From Sarcomyxa edulis (Eukaryota; Basidiomycota; Agaricomycetes; Agaricales; Mycenaceae), in NCBI GenBank assembly GCA_009761415.1, contig QUOL01000002.1, positions 1,240,001 through 1,304,000 of the forward strand: a DNA stretch of 64,000 nt. The letters run 5' to 3'. This document shows, piece by piece, positions 48,336 through 61,302 of this stretch (positions are counted from its first letter, which is position 1; every line of letters begins with the position of its first letter). The position numbers were made by a program, and so were the translations under genes. The notes beneath the pieces are model-generated. The model saw only the letters and a list, made by a program, of their open reading frames with translations, did not search any database and was not told where the DNA came from.

Positions 48336-51300
48336 ATGCCTGTCACAACAGCTTCAGCTGCTGTCCATATCACACCCGGTGAGCCCCGACACGTCCTTAC
48401 CGCTCAGTTCCAACGCTGATCCAGTTGTAGTCGTTTTCAAGACCTTCTTTGAGCATGGAAAGAAAAAAGCAAAGAAAATCAAAGATGGAAGAAAAGATGA
48501 GGAAGCTACAGATGACATCTTCTTCGACGAGTAAGCCTTGCTCGGAAGCAATTCTTCGAGATTCCATAATAGGACATTGACCTACGCTCGCTTCCTAGGG
48601 CGTTCCACATAGTCAAGTGTAATGCAATCCTCATTCTGTACCCTACGCGATTAACTTACTTGTTTTGAGCATAGCGTTCATCGATATGGGGACGAGAAAT
48701 ACCGTAGAATCACTTCAGGGCTTGTGAGTGTTCGTTCACAGAACTCGTCGCGTAGCTTATACATTTGTGGCAAGCACGAATACCCACGTACCGGCACCAT
48801 ATTGGGCTGCTGTATCTCCTGTCTGCATCCCTCTCTCCACGTGTAATCGTGCGGCGGATGTCATGATTGACTGGTTTGGCCCGGAAGAGCTTAAACAAGT
48901 CGTCGGCGGGGAGAGGTGGTGGCAAGTCCGTGGTTTGAACGGGGTAGACGGTGAATGGATTACAGAGAAGTCATATTTGAGTGAAGAGGATGTTGATGTT
49001 GGGAGGAAATTATCTCACGAGGACGAGAATATCATAAGAATGGAGAAATTGGAGACCGTCATGGTATGCCAGTCATCTAGAACCTCTAACGGCAATGCTA
49101 ATGTGTCACCATGCAGCTTTATGTTCACGGAGGTGCGTACACTATCTCGCCTCCGAGTATCAGACTTCTTACATCTTACTGTTCATAGGCGGATATTTCT
49201 GGGGTTCCATAAGTGCATTATCACCCCAGAGTCATGTGTATTCCACAATTCTAACAACGCTCGTTCTTTATATTCAGACACACATCGATATCAAATTATT
49301 CGTTACGGTAAGTCTCGCACGATCATGCGCCTCTTGAACTCTTCAATCAATTATTATTTCGCATAGCTCGCAAATTCAAAGGTCGGGCCTTCGCCGTCAA
49401 CTACCGGTGCGAAATCATGATAGTATCTGAACCTCTTGTACGTATACTTAATGTCATCCTATCACAGCAAAGCTCCCCAATATCCGTGGCCGTGCCCTCT
49501 TCAAGACGTCCTTGCAGCATGTAAGCTAGAGCACTCATATTACGGTCCATTCTTATCCAAAGTCTCATTCTAGACTTCTATCTCATCGAACCTCCACCCG
49601 ATGCTCTCCACAAAGCCATCCCGCCCTCGAAAATTGTCTTTGCGGGAGATTCTGCCGGTGCTGGTCTCGCTCTAGCGGTCTTGACTGTTCTACGCGATAT
49701 GGAAATGCCGATGCCCGCAGGAGCAGTCCTCATCAGCCCCTGGGTAGATCTGACCCATAGCTTCCCTAGCGTGATGAACAATGCTGCGACTGTGCGTACC
49801 TTGACCGCTTGCTACTATAATACTCTGTCTAATACAGCAGTGGGTATCGATCAACAGGATATCATACCGCCACATGGTTTCTTAGCAAAACCGTCTGCTT
49901 CGTGGCCTGTTGACCCATTACCCAAGGACAAAGAAGGAAGAGTGGTGCCGACGACAACGAACCCTCCTCCGAAACCTGGTCATGCAGATACTCTGAAGCC
50001 AAGTCAAGAAAGATTAGACGAATTGGATAATAAGAAACAAGCCGGCGAACCTCAGGAGAAAGTGAAGACTCAAGAGGAGATGTTGGAAGCTGGGGCAAAT
50101 GGCGATGGAGAGGACGCACCGAAGCCAGGGCATGCCGATACACTGATGCCTAGCGACGCAAGATTAGCATCAGAAGGTGGAAGTGGACCTACACAGGAAG
50201 CAGGGACGCCACAAACCTCTTCGACTGAAGGCTCTAGTAGCTCAACCAGCTCGGGTGCCGATAAATCAAAGACGGATCCGGACTATGATATCGACGTTTG
50301 GGAACCTAACCCACCGAAGGTCCTCATGAAGGATCCTAAGGCTATACCACTAGAGTTACGGTCGCAAATACAGTTGTACGCAACTATGGAGCAACTCACC
50401 CATCCCCTCGTCTCTCCCGTGCTTCAAGGTTCCTTGGGTAATCTGCCCCCTCTGTATATCATCTGCGGTGACGACGAAGTATTGAGGGATGAGATATTGT
50501 ATATCGCTCATCGTGCAGCTCACCCAGAGAAGTATCCCGTTCGGAAAGGTGTATTAAGAGAGGGAACAAGGCAGAGAGAGAACAAGGAAAAGTTCAAGAC
50601 TCCGACCAAGGTATGTCATCGATATAATACGAACCTCTCTTGTATCTGCTAATAGATGATGTTGGATAGGTCCACTTACAAGCGTTTGACGGTAATTTTG
50701 CCCATGTTCCCTCTGAGTTTGACTCATCCAAAATCGTTCGATAGATATGTGTCATGTTTTGACCGTCTTCATATTCACAAGCAGCGTCAGTGACTTTATA
50801 CGTCCTCGTCCCATAACATCTGAATGCGTTCCTTGGATTATTTCTAGGCTAAATATGCTTATCGATCTATCGCTGAATTCACGAAGCACGTCACACAGAA
50901 CTCGGCTGAACACCTGGAACGCAACCCATTCCCAGAACTACACAGACCTTCGTCCCATATATCCGCTGATAGTGATGAACATCATAGAGGCAAGAAATCG
51001 AAAGCGAAGACTACTTCCCCCGGTCGTCTCGAAGCAAAAGCGCTGCTAAACTCGGAAAACAGTTATACCAAGACCGAGGCCTCAGATATAAGGATGTACA
51101 AGGTCAACGAGGACGTTGCTGCCCAAGAGATACATGATAACATTGCGGAGCTGATGCCGGGGTCAGAGAGCGTCAGTGTCTACTCGGTTGACGACGGTGA
51201 AGTATGTATTTTCATTCAGCATCGACTACAATTTTTGACGAGGCAACTTCTAGCATGATATCCCGAATGTTATGATGCTACGAGAACGAATTGATATTCA

Positions 51301-52139
51301 TGGCCATGCCAGGCCAATGGAGCCCGAGGACCAAATATCCGCTCTTCAAATCCGCTCTTCGGAAATCGGTTTAATCAAAGAGGCCCCAACTATGCGCTGG
51401 CTTGAGGGACAAGAAGAATGGGACAAGAAGTATCGGCGTAGTGCGTTAGCTGCTATAAAGCAGCGAAAGAAGCTGGAGGTCAAGTCTAAACAGATCCTTG
51501 CCCATGCAAGAGCACAGGGTCTGCTTCTTGTCGGCGATACCGAGCCACAGGTGGCAGATGTCAGACAGAGTCGTCAGACAGATAGAGCTATTCAACCTGA
51601 TAGACGATGGGGACCGCTTGATCTCGAGAATGAGAGACCACCGCCGACGGCTATCGCAAAACGCAGAGACACGGTGAGTTTTCAAGAATGATATCTCTGA
51701 TTTCACTCTGCATCACTCACCTTGTTGCACGCACCGTTCAGCCCGAAGCTCTAGCACTCCTTAGGAAGAGCATATACTTCACGGCTCCAGTAACACATCT
51801 TACAGTTCCCAAAATGAAGACCTCGGATGCTATTCGAGCCGCATTCGATATGAACGACGATCCTATCAATCCACCGAAGCAATCTGTCTCCGAGCAACAG
51901 GTTCGGACTCATATCATCCCATTCCATGGACTGAGGATCTGGGATACCATCGTGGGGTGAGTTGCTCGCACACAAAACTTGACTTGTATTTTTTGGACGG
52001 TGTACTTACTCTGAACAGGTATTTCATGCGCAAGAGCTCAGAGAGAGTCGTCAACGGGAAAGATCATACCGTGTCGGCAGTCAAGATCGCTGGAAATCAT
52101 CTAGGCGTCCGTTCGGAAACCAAGGACGGTGAAGAATAA
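48336..52139 (+). CDS. large HSL-family (alpha/beta-hydrolase 3) esterase/lipase
   Basis: Eighteen exons: 48336..48378, 48425..48530, 48599..48618, 48675..48723, 48775..49063, 49117..49132, 49189..49212, 49278..49307, 49367..49406, 49468..49520, 49574..49791, 49858..50610, 50670..50691, 50745..50785, 50848..51201, 51254..51673, 51742..51956, 52019..52139; 937 aa. Oxyanion motif LYVHGGGYFWGS, FAVNYRKAPQYPWPCPLQD, nucleophile GDSAGAGLAL, Asp in YIICGDDEVLRDE and His in DDMCHVL complete the hormone-sensitive-lipase-type fold. A ~150-residue acidic insert between nucleophile and Asp contains two copies of PKPGHADTL(K/M)PS. After the His comes a ~370-residue extension without a known domain (SSEIGLIKEAPTMRWLEGQE, FTAPVTHLTVPKMK). 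Probably acts on lipid esters; substrate unknown. Confidence 0.85.
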
Positions 52140-52491
52140 TGTGCATGCTCGAGTTTTCCTTGAGGACGGGACAATCTTAATTCTGGAAACACTCTTACAT
52201 TTGTACGATATCCACACACGTCGCATCCTCCTGATTCATGGCAACTTTCTTTCTGCTTCTCTCGATTCGACTACTACTAGACTACTTATACCTACTCGCG
52301 GACAATTACTACTCGTCAATGATCTAACCATAAAGGACTCCATGTCTCTCGTTGTGCGCAATTGGAGAGAACTGGCAGACTCATATTCGCTGATAGAGAA
52401 TCATTGACTCGTGGGCGGGAAAGATTGGCCTCGGTCATGTTGCGAAAGCATCGAGCGAAGCAATATAGACAGATTACAATGTATGAGCTGG
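52140..52491. other. convergent intergenic region with an open plus frame
   Basis: Between the esterase stop (plus) and TIP41 stop (minus). Plus frames run through 52140-52407 and on into the antisense of TIP41, with some charged-rich sequence (SLTRGRERLASVMLRKHRA) but no start, splice partner or motif that I could support. Confidence 0.35.
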
Positions 52492-53556
52492 TCACGGAGA
52501 GTTGGCGCTATTCAAAAGCGACACTTGAAGGTGAGTGCCCAGTCCTCTCCACCTGGTACCAGCACCGTCTTGTTGTGACACCTGAGATGGCATCTGCGAT
52601 AACATTTGAGCAATCCATGTCGGATCTGTCAATGGCGATAAGTCGTCTCGCCGTCGGAGTTGCTGCAAATACATTGAACACGCGCAAGCAATGGATTATG
52701 AACATTAGATACCTTTTTCACTCTGTCGTAGGGAGCTTCCCAACCACTCCGTTCTCGTATGACAGTAGGGGGTGCCGATGAGAAGGAGTGGTATATCCGA
52801 GTATCGTGTGTCCGGAATAAAACATCATCAACGCGAAGCGTAAATCGGCAAAGAATGAATATGCACGCCGGCATAACACGCTGAAATGGCGATGGTAGTA
52901 ATGTGTAAATGAGGAGGACGCGACTCACTATTCTGACAAGGAGATTAGAAGAACCATTATCGTGGAGCTCGTCTTCAAAGAGAGGAATCTCGGCATAGAA
53001 CAGGATGGGATCTGGTCGAGTGAGTTCAGCTATGGGGATGGTATGGGAGGCATTGTCTGGATCAGCAGGTATCCAAGACATGGATGACTTTGGGTGGCCA
53101 GGGTATGTTGTGGTATACGTCCAATCGTACGGCTTCGTGGCCACGGTTTTCGGCATTGGAAGTGAAGACGATGGACCCGTTCTGATAGTTTCATCAGTTC
53201 ATTAAACGATGACATCTAAGAAGTTGTCTGCCATACCGACTTTTCAACCATGCATCGGCATATCCAACCTTGACCCCGCCATCTCCTTCCTCCAATTCCC
53301 CTTTTTTCACCGCCTTGAGCGCGTCCTCAGTACTGAAAGTATATTCCCATCCGGAAGCGTGGTGTTTGAGAGCTAGAAAATTATTCCCGAAGGTCATCTC
53401 GGGTAGGGGGATTCCCAGAGATGCATGAAGTGTGTCGGTCTCGAAAGCGTTGGATATCGGGTTCGTTGAAGTTGTGATTGACCAGCCCCCGACTTCTATA
53501 CATCGTGAATTCGGTGATTCTGATATTTTGTGTTCTGGGAGTGAAATGGTAGACAT
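52492..53556 (-). CDS. TIP41: TIP41-like regulator of type 2A phosphatases
   Basis: Exons 53237..53556, 52929..53181, 52713..52880, 52492..52662; 303 aa. Family blocks in order: VGGWSITTSTNPI, LGIPLPEMTFGNNFLALKH, WEYTFSTEDALKAV, YDWTYTTTYPG, DPILFYAEIPLFEDELHDNG, RVMPACIFILCRFTLRVDDV and DTRIYHSF. TIP41 binds the PP2A/PP4/PP6 partners Tap42/alpha4 and catalytic subunits in TOR signalling. The start at 53556 is the first Met close to the domain; the frame is open further upstream to 53736, but that overlaps the divergent dynein gene. Confidence 0.92.
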
Positions 53557-53642
53557 CTGAGATATATTTTGCGACTGCTGAATGATTGTTGATGAAAGTC
53601 GCGTCGGGATCTGATTCGAATAGGGCATCATCTCATACAGCC
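53557..53642. promoter_or_regulatory. 86-bp divergent gap between TIP41 and the dynein chain gene
   Basis: The two start codons are only 86 bp apart on opposite strands, so both transcripts must share a very short bidirectional control region or overlap. No TATA box is visible. Confidence 0.5.
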
Positions 53643-55579
53643 ATGGTCGAATCGCGAGCTTCAACGCCAGAGGCACCCCCCCAAGACTTGTGGTCTTCCA
53701 TCCTTGATTCTGTATCTTCAACCCGTTCAATTCCATCTAAACAAGTCCTCTTGTTGGGTCAACCTTCATCTGGAAAATCTTCTTTAGCTGCCGCGTTACT
53801 TCACAAGTCCGTATCAGACGAAGGCAAAGACGACCATCGGAGTGACTTCGCTCTTGGTTATGAATTCGCCGACGTGCGAGACGATGCAGATGAAGGTAAG
53901 CCTGTAATTGCTATTGTGTCGATGTTGTTCTTATCATTATTGGCGCGTTTAGACACCGTAGCACGTCTATCCGTGTACACAGTTCCTTCTGCGTCCCCTT
54001 CGTATACATCATTGCTACCACATTTCTTACCGCCCCGCACAGCTCTTCCACACACGCTCGTTATGATCGTGCTGGATTGGACACGACCATGGACATTCGT
54101 GGAAGAGCTAGAGACGTGGCTAATGTGGGTGGAAAACTGGACTGAGGGCGATGGCTCACGAGAACTAGAGATTGTACGGGAAGAGAATAGAGAAAGACGT
54201 GAGTTTACCCAGACTGATGCATTCGGGGCATGTTTTGACATTCGCGAACGCGCTCTAGTGCAGTCACACCTACAGCATTACTCTGAACCATCTGACGAGC
54301 CGACACCACCTCCACCTACCATGTCAAGTACTTTACTTCCTCTTGGTCCAGGCACTCTGACACATAATCTATCGGGTATACCTATAATTGTGACATGTAC
54401 AAAGGCTGATCTTATCGACGAGAGCAATGATCTCGCGGCAGGATCATCCGGTATGGGTGGCATGGTCAAAGGCAAAGGCGGAGAATGGGAAGAGCAGACT
54501 GACGGTGTCATGCAGGTTTTGCGAACAATATGCTTAAAATGCAAGTGACGCGTATATTCTGCATATGCGAGCAAATCATTGATGACGAGGTTATGCAGAC
54601 GGTGCTGCATTGTTTTATACAACACAGGTGCCAGCAACATTGCAGGTCCTTCGACAATATACCCTCCATTTATTATTCACGCCTCCAGCACCTCCACTGG
54701 CCATGGCTGGTACAGAAGCACAAGCACCACTCCGTAACCCTTTTCCGTTTCAACAGAAATCCAACACCTTGGATCGGGATCGTATTGTAGTGCCAGCAGG
54801 CTGGGATAGTTGGGGCAAGATAGCGGTCATGCGAGATGGCTTCGAGGCTAAATTGTGGGGCGAGGCTTGGGAGCGAGATTTGGAAGCAGATGGCAGTGAC
54901 GCCGGCGGTGAGATTGGTGCCAAGAAACTGTACAGTTCTTTGGTCCCAGATCAGGGCACGAAGGTAAGCCAAGTTTATGTGTTGCCATTGGTGTTCAAAG
55001 AACTAATTGGTTGTTTCGAAGCCCCCTCCATTGCCTCCCTTCAACAATCCTATCCCAGAGCAAGCGTTCCTTGCCAAAAACTACGATGAGAATTCCAAGA
55101 AACCAGATCGGGATCCGCGAGGAGCATTCCGGAATCCTGCAGATCTTGCCGGCGCTGCCGCAGGCATTGTCGGTCCTCTTGGCAGCAGTACTTTCAATCT
55201 GCCAACTGTGGAACGCGCCTTGACGGATATGGAAGTTGGTATGGGAGGAGGCGCCCCGGTTGTGAACGGTGGAGATGCTGCTGCTCCAAGGAGGGCATCT
55301 GGACGTAGTGCTGGAGGCAGCAGCGGACGTCCTGGACTCACCTCACTTGGTACCTCTGGAGCTCCGACGGCTGGGCTTGCAGCGCGCTCACCTGGATCCC
55401 CGGCTCCAACTGCAGTTACGCCGAGCCCTACGGGTGGTCAGACGCAACACGAAGTCCTGCAGAATTTCTTCCAGAGCTTGCTCAGTTCGAAAGATCGCGC
55501 CGGTAGTGGCTCTGGAGGCACGAAAGGATCTCCAAAAACGAATGGGACGGCGAGCGGAACAGAGGAGGGACCTGCATGA
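53643..55579 (+). CDS. cytoplasmic dynein light intermediate chain
   Basis: Exons 53643..53895, 53953..54198, 54259..54540, 54599..54963, 55022..55579; 567 aa. A P-loop LLLGQPSSGKSSLAAALL near residue 36, MIVLDWTRPWTFVEELETWL, GIPIIVTCTKADL, CLKYGAALFYTTQ, FQQKSNTLDRDRIVVPAGWD and WGKIAVMRDGF match the Ras-like domain of DYNC1LI. The last ~190 residues are a disordered Gly/Ser/Thr tail that in other species binds adaptors. The chain stabilises dynein and links it to cargo. Intron 54541..54598 begins GCAAGT; the conserved KYGA(S/A)LFYT block only reads in frame with this GC-AG border. Confidence 0.92.
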
Positions 55580-55840
55580 TCTTGTATTTTGATATTGTCG
55601 GCACATACCCTATAGCTACGTTACGCTGTGATACATGGATCTGGAATACTTATTAATTTCTTGGAGACTTCAAGTTCAGCCACAACCGTGATTGTTCTTG
55701 TTATGACTTCTCTTGTGACACCCATCTTCCCAATCTCACATTTCTCCTTCAACACGCCTACAACACGCTTCCGACACTTTTCACGCTTGCCTCGTTTCAT
55801 CCTTGGTTTAATACCCTCATCACCGGAAACACATTCAGAA

Positions 55841-57261
55841 ATGGGCAAATGGTGTGTCCGTAGTGGCTCTCCGTCTGACGCATACTGATGGAAAGCCGCG
55901 AACAGGACCGCTGAGTATTATGATGAAGTCCTGAACCAAAAAATAAAAGGATTAATGTACGGTATTCTCGAGACTTCCGATAAGATGTGGAGCTGACCCT
56001 CAATTCTAGCGCTGGAGCTATCAAACGCTCTAAATTGGAAAAGGAGCCTTGTATAAATTATGAAACTTTCGTGGAAGATCTCGATGTTGGTGACTCGTTT
56101 ACGACCTCTATGCTAGATATCCTTGTCAAGGTGAGTTACAATCTACTTTCTATCAATACACTGATTCCACTCATGCGTGGTGTCTAGGAATTGACCGAAA
56201 GACGCACTCGTCCTGGTGATCGAAGGCTTATCGCAGATCGTACGGCCAAAAGTCTACGTATGCTCGCAACGCCCCTACGTGTCTATCGTGAACGCTCTGG
56301 AGCACGGAGCGCTGTTTCTCGGAGGATGGCAATCAGAAGAGGAGGAACTCTAGACGATGAATCAGACGATGAGTTTGACAACGTATTGGACACGGCCGCT
56401 ACTGCTATCGAAGGTGCTCGTCTCAACTCAGAACTATACGAAGCTTACACCAACAACTGGTCACATCCATCAGGATCTTCCTTACCGAGAAGATCCCAGA
56501 GTTATGCAGCAGTAGTGGGTGCTTCTGATACTGCATCTACGATGGCTCCTTCCCTCCCTTCTCCGCCGACTCCCAATAGAACTGGGCCATGGTCACTTCC
56601 TCCCAGTGCTGGTTCAAGCATGGCAAATTTTGGACGAGAACCATCTATACATCGTCCTATTCGTTCCCGCGCGGTCGACTTTTCTGACTTCACCTCTCGC
56701 CGTAGATCTTCCATCAGGGAGTCACTAGGATCACGCCTAGAGTACGAGGGACCATTAACGGAGCAATTACCCCCAAATAGCTCTCGCTCTGCACACCTTA
56801 CGAGACGTTTCTTCCCGTTCAGTCGAACTCGCCGACGTGAATCTACTGGCAGTTATCCGTGGACTGACGTGACGGATACGCTGAGTGCAGACGCTATGGA
56901 AGAGCCTTCCTCGTACCTTCCTGCTGAACCAACACCTTCCAGTGGTGCATGGTTTGATTTGCCTACTCCATCAGGGACGTCGTCCCCCTCCCCGGCACAC
57001 GTTCATAATACGATGACCAGTGATGAAAGAGCACATGCCTCACCAAGGTCACATTCTTCACCCCGATTACGCCGCGGCGGTGTCCGTGCTCCTGAATTCT
57101 TGATAGCCGCTCGCTCGTCGTTCAACCCCACCCACGACCATGCCATTATACCCGCCCGTGTTATCCTCAATGACTCCAGTGACGACGATCATAGAGCTGA
57201 AGACCCAATCACGATGTACCCTACTCCTGGGTCTATCGAGAATGAGGAGGAAGTCTTCTGA
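55841..57261 (+). CDS. disordered Ser/Arg-rich protein of unknown function
   Basis: Proposed exons 55841..55851, 56010..56130, 56188..57261; 401 aa. The large exon is certain as an open frame of over 1 kb rich in Ser, Arg, Pro and acidic residues (GGTLDDESDDEFDNVLDTAA, DFSDFTSRRRSSIRESLG, ending IENEEEVF). The 57-nt intron 56131..56187 is clean. The first exon (MGKC across the junction) is a guess: an 11-nt coding exon with a GTGTGT donor and a 158-nt intron restores phase, but other starts are possible. The N-terminal block NYETFVEDLDVGDSFTTSML and RTRPGDRRLIADRTAKSLRM looks folded. No family recognised. Confidence 0.5.
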
Positions 57262-57480
57262 GGATGAGAAAACGGAGACTGTACCTTTATATACAAGATG
57301 TAGCTAACATTGTAGCCTTGGTCTCATTAAGTTATTGGATTTTTGTTGTACTCTTTCAATCCTATCAGCAGGCCTCAGGGAACTAGCACAGCCACAACAG
57401 TCATGATCGCCAAATCCACTGGCGATCGAAGCTGAAGCGCTGAAGCTCGGCAGGGTCTGTTCAATGTTCATTTTGAACAA

Positions 57481-58688
57481 ATGATTAGGAAACGCACACG
57501 CCCACATCCTCCTACTCGCATTCGGGAACCATCGGCTGAGGCAGAAGTCCATCAAGATTCTGATGAAGAGGACCATAATCTGCCGTATGTATCACGATGT
57601 GCACAAACATGTCTTACTGACTTCAAAGAATTTTCAGTCTAGCGGACCTTCTAGAACTCCGAAAACTTAAAAGAGCACGGCAAGGCATTGATGCGAGTAA
57701 GCTGAATAAGGGCGACGTCAAGAAGAAAAAGAAACGTGTTAGGGAAGAGGATGAAGCAGACCAGGGAGGACTGAAGAAAGGTGCTGTTCGAGAACCCAAT
57801 GATGAAGAGGAGTGAGTCATATAACCAGCTTCTATTTCGTTTGTGCGAAACTCATTACCCTGAATTACACCTTAGAGATGAGGAAGAGAAAGAGGCCAGG
57901 GCACGGAGGGTCGTAAGAGCGAACAATTTCACCCAACAGACGAATGCTCTTGATGTAGACAAGCACATGTGAGCTATCCAAGTCCTCCAGTCCATCTCGC
58001 TGAGTTGACTTCTATTGCTTCTAGGATGGCGTACATAGAAGAGAACTTGAAGATTCGGAGTAAACCACGGGATGAATCTGAGCAAAAGGAAGATGGACCC
58101 ATTGACCCACATGAAGCTTTATACCGTGTAGCAGACCGCTGGAAGGTTGACAAACAGAAGCCAACGCCTGACGAGGGCAGTGTTACCAACAGTCTCACCA
58201 TGCTCACCGCTATACCAGAGGTCGACCTTGGCATGGAGTACGTTGATCTAACTCGTGGACGACGTGCAAGGTTGTGCTGACCTCTGATCTACCCCAGTGC
58301 ACGGCTCAAAAATATTGAAGAGACTGAGAAAGCGAAAAGGGTTGTCGCTGAAGGACGCCAGGACCGGAAGAAATCGAACAACGACGAAGAACATTTGTCT
58401 GCTTCACGCTGTGAGTCTCAATTCTCAATTCTGCGGATTGTAGCTGGCTGACTCTATTGAAGTCTATCGGCCAAACCTGAAGCAAAAATCGGATGCTGAT
58501 ATTTTGCGAGACGCGAAGCTGGAAGCAATGGGCATGCCTCCGCAGAGTGACCAGCCACGACGATCTCAGAACGAAAGAACACAAATGGCCACGGATGAAA
58601 TGGTATAGTCCCCTTTTTCTTGTATCATCCGCAGCTAACCCGTATCATATAGGTCATGGAGCGATTCAAGAAGCGGATGCGAAAGTAA
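57481..58688 (+). CDS. TLS1: TLS1/C9orf78 (Hep59) family splicing-associated protein
   Basis: Exons 57481..57584, 57638..57811, 57876..57968, 58025..58237, 58298..58410, 58463..58602, 58653..58688; 290 aa. Highly charged protein with basic tracts (KKKKKRVREEDE), then the family core: NNFTQQTNALDVDKHMMAYI, DPHEALYRVADRW, MLTAIPEVDLGMDARLKNIE and YRPNLKQKSD, ending MERFKKRMRK. Fission yeast Tls1 and human C9orf78 associate with the spliceosome and affect splicing of selected introns. All junctions keep phase. Convergent with the sedolisin gene, 60 bp between stops. Confidence 0.9.
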
Positions 58689-58748
58689 TCTTGGATTGTT
58701 GTATTCATTTTCTTACTCGTAGTCACGAAAAATTCGCGTTTCGTTGAT

Positions 58749-61302
58749 CTACTGATTAGTCACTATCGCTTTCAGTTTCCTGAAGTTGGGCGTCCCAAGA
58801 CCGGTAACTTCAAGTACGTCAGTCGCGAGCGAAGGGCGTATATATAATGATCCTTACCTGGATCCCAGCCTTGCGTGGCCTATATAAACGCTTCTCAGTA
58901 TTGACTACAACTGTATAAACACTAATACTGACATTGAACCCAGGGGTGCCGCAGCCAGGGGCATTGCCAACAGTGATGTCGTTGAAGCCGCTTAGGCCTT
59001 TGGAGTATATCAAAGGGTTCAGAAATCCGAGTGATGGTAATCCTTGTGAAAGGCGTGCGTCGTTCAGGAGGCTCACAAACCCTGCAAACGCAGGCGAAGA
59101 TGCAGAGGTCCCTCCGATAAGTACTGGCCGGCCTTGGAAGAAGATACGGAAATTATCTGCTTGAGCTGACACGTCTGGAATGCCCTGAAACAGTTTACTT
59201 GAGTGTCAGGTCTGCGTTGCGGGCAAAAGAGTATACACACCCGTCCAGCTCTGCTCAAAAAAGTAGACGAAACGTGAGTTATTGGGATCACAAACTATCT
59301 TCAAACCCTGATAAATACCTGTTGAAAAGGCCAGCATAAGTTTTCTTCGGAAAGTTCTTCAGAAAAGTGCCCACAGTCGCATCTTGGTATGTGGGGCGAG
59401 CAAACTGCGACGAACATGAGAATCGACGCTGGACGATGGTATACGAAAGATCGACTGACATAGTTCGAAAAACCACCTCCGCTGAAGTCGACGGCCACCT
59501 CAGGGATGTGAATGGTCCCGCCTACAGCTGTGACACTGTGGTACATTCGAGTCAGCTATGATTCCGCCTCAATTTCAATGTAGCACTACTTACAAGGGAC
59601 AACTCGCAGGAAACCCTGGAATGAAGCGAGTAAGATTTCGACCGTCGTTTGTAAAGCACTCTTGGGTCGCAGGATCTGGATCCCCGTCTCCTACACCTCC
59701 GTCTCCAGACGAAAATGTCAAAGAAACTCCACGAGCACCTTGAGTTCGAATAGAAGATATGATAAGTTGTAGGTGACTGCTGAAATATAAGATAGATACC
59801 TAGTTGGGCAAAGTCATTACAGACTCGGCGGGCAAAACTTTCGGGAACTGTGAAACTTGAGAACAAAGACAACCACCTTCCAATATCGTAAAGTTCACCT
59901 GTTTGTTCGTCGTCCCCATAACTGGTAGATATGGCTATAGTATGATGTTTGTGACTTATAAGTCGAATACACTGCACTCGCACGCACTTTGAGGTGGTGA
60001 AGGGTGACTCAAAATGAAGTTTAGCCACTGTAGGCAGGGTCAGACCAAGCTATAATGATGATGTTAGAGGGGAAGTAGACCTCGGTATACGGCTCATTTG
60101 AATCTGTGGGAGTCCCGATATCTGGGATAAACGGAGGAGACCCGGCTGTCGAAAAGAATGTAGCCGGTGTGGGGAAAGTGAGACCAAATGCGAACTGCAC
60201 GTCGAGGTCTGCTTCGGGTCCCGCTTGTGTTAACGTCCTGGAAAGAAATTGGAAGAATTGGAAAGAAACACCAAACAAAGATACGAACTGATTATTTAAA
60301 CCACCTAAGATAAGGGCACGAACAGAGAAAAAAGAAGAGACTAGTAAATTTCTCGACATGCCGATCCAGAATCATGAGACGTACCGTTGACGGAGATAAA
60401 TTGGAAACTCGAATTAAGCGCATCGGGTCGTTGATCAGCATAAAACTGGTGTAAGTCTTGTATGTTGGCGAATTCTTCGAGGTAGCCAGTAATACCAATC
60501 TTGTTCCCATTTGTGGCGGAGGAATTGAATCCAACAGCGTTATAAAGCTCTTTGAGGCATGTAATAGTCACTGTGGTGTTGCAGCTTGCGTCGACAGTTA
60601 CACCGGAAACACTGTCAACTATTGGCGGAAGAGCATTCGACTCCTCAGTGATCTGGTTCCCGCTCCAATGAAACGTGGTTTTCAATTTCTTGAAGCGCGC
60701 AAACATCGTGGTAGGTTGTATAACATCTATGTGTTCGTGAAGCTCTGGAGGTAGACTGTAACTCGTGGTGCGAATGATTGAATCACCACTGTCGGTGTGT
60801 TTCCAGATACTGTATGTCTGTGATTGATTTGTGTCATCAGCAGTGGAAACGGATGAAAGAGCAATAATTGACTTACGGTGTTCAGCATTATTTCCGCTAA
60901 CCTGACTGGTACTTTGACAGTGATCCAATCTCCAGCTGGGGACCTAACGATATCGTTGGCCTGAATGCCATGGGATTGGAGCCATCGATTAACTCTATCA
61001 AGGCTTTCGGGATGAGGAGCAATAATACTCTCCACTTCTTCCTTCGACAGGTGCGCCCCGTATCTCTCGTGGAAGGGATCGCTGACTTCGTATAGATGTT
61101 GTTCCAGGATATGGAAATTGTGTTGCGGAAGACCGACCCGGAGTTGAATCGTGTGGTCCTGAGGAGCAGGTGAATGTTGTACCCATCCTCTCGGAGAGGC
61201 TATACTCTCTTTGACTTTGTACAAACATTCCTGAGCCAGAGATGTCCAGGCGGAGGATAACAGAGGTGCAATCAAGCCTAATTTCCAGAGAGAAGTCAGC
61301 AT
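58749..61302 (-). CDS. sedolisin-type (S53) tripeptidyl peptidase, copy 1
   Basis: Fourteen exons: 60877..61302, 60385..60817, 60289..60304, 60081..60237, 59988..60027, 59899..59934, 59800..59847, 59594..59738, 59460..59535, 59319..59404, 59241..59250, 58933..59184, 58858..58879, 58749..58807; 601 aa. Signal peptide ([19 protein letters not shown]), then an activation prodomain ([32 protein letters not shown]), then the catalytic domain: [70 protein letters not shown], Ser in [16 protein letters not shown], and [11 protein letters not shown] near the Ca2+ site. A secreted acidic protease. Exons of 16, 10 and 22 nt are required by frame. Confidence 0.92.
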
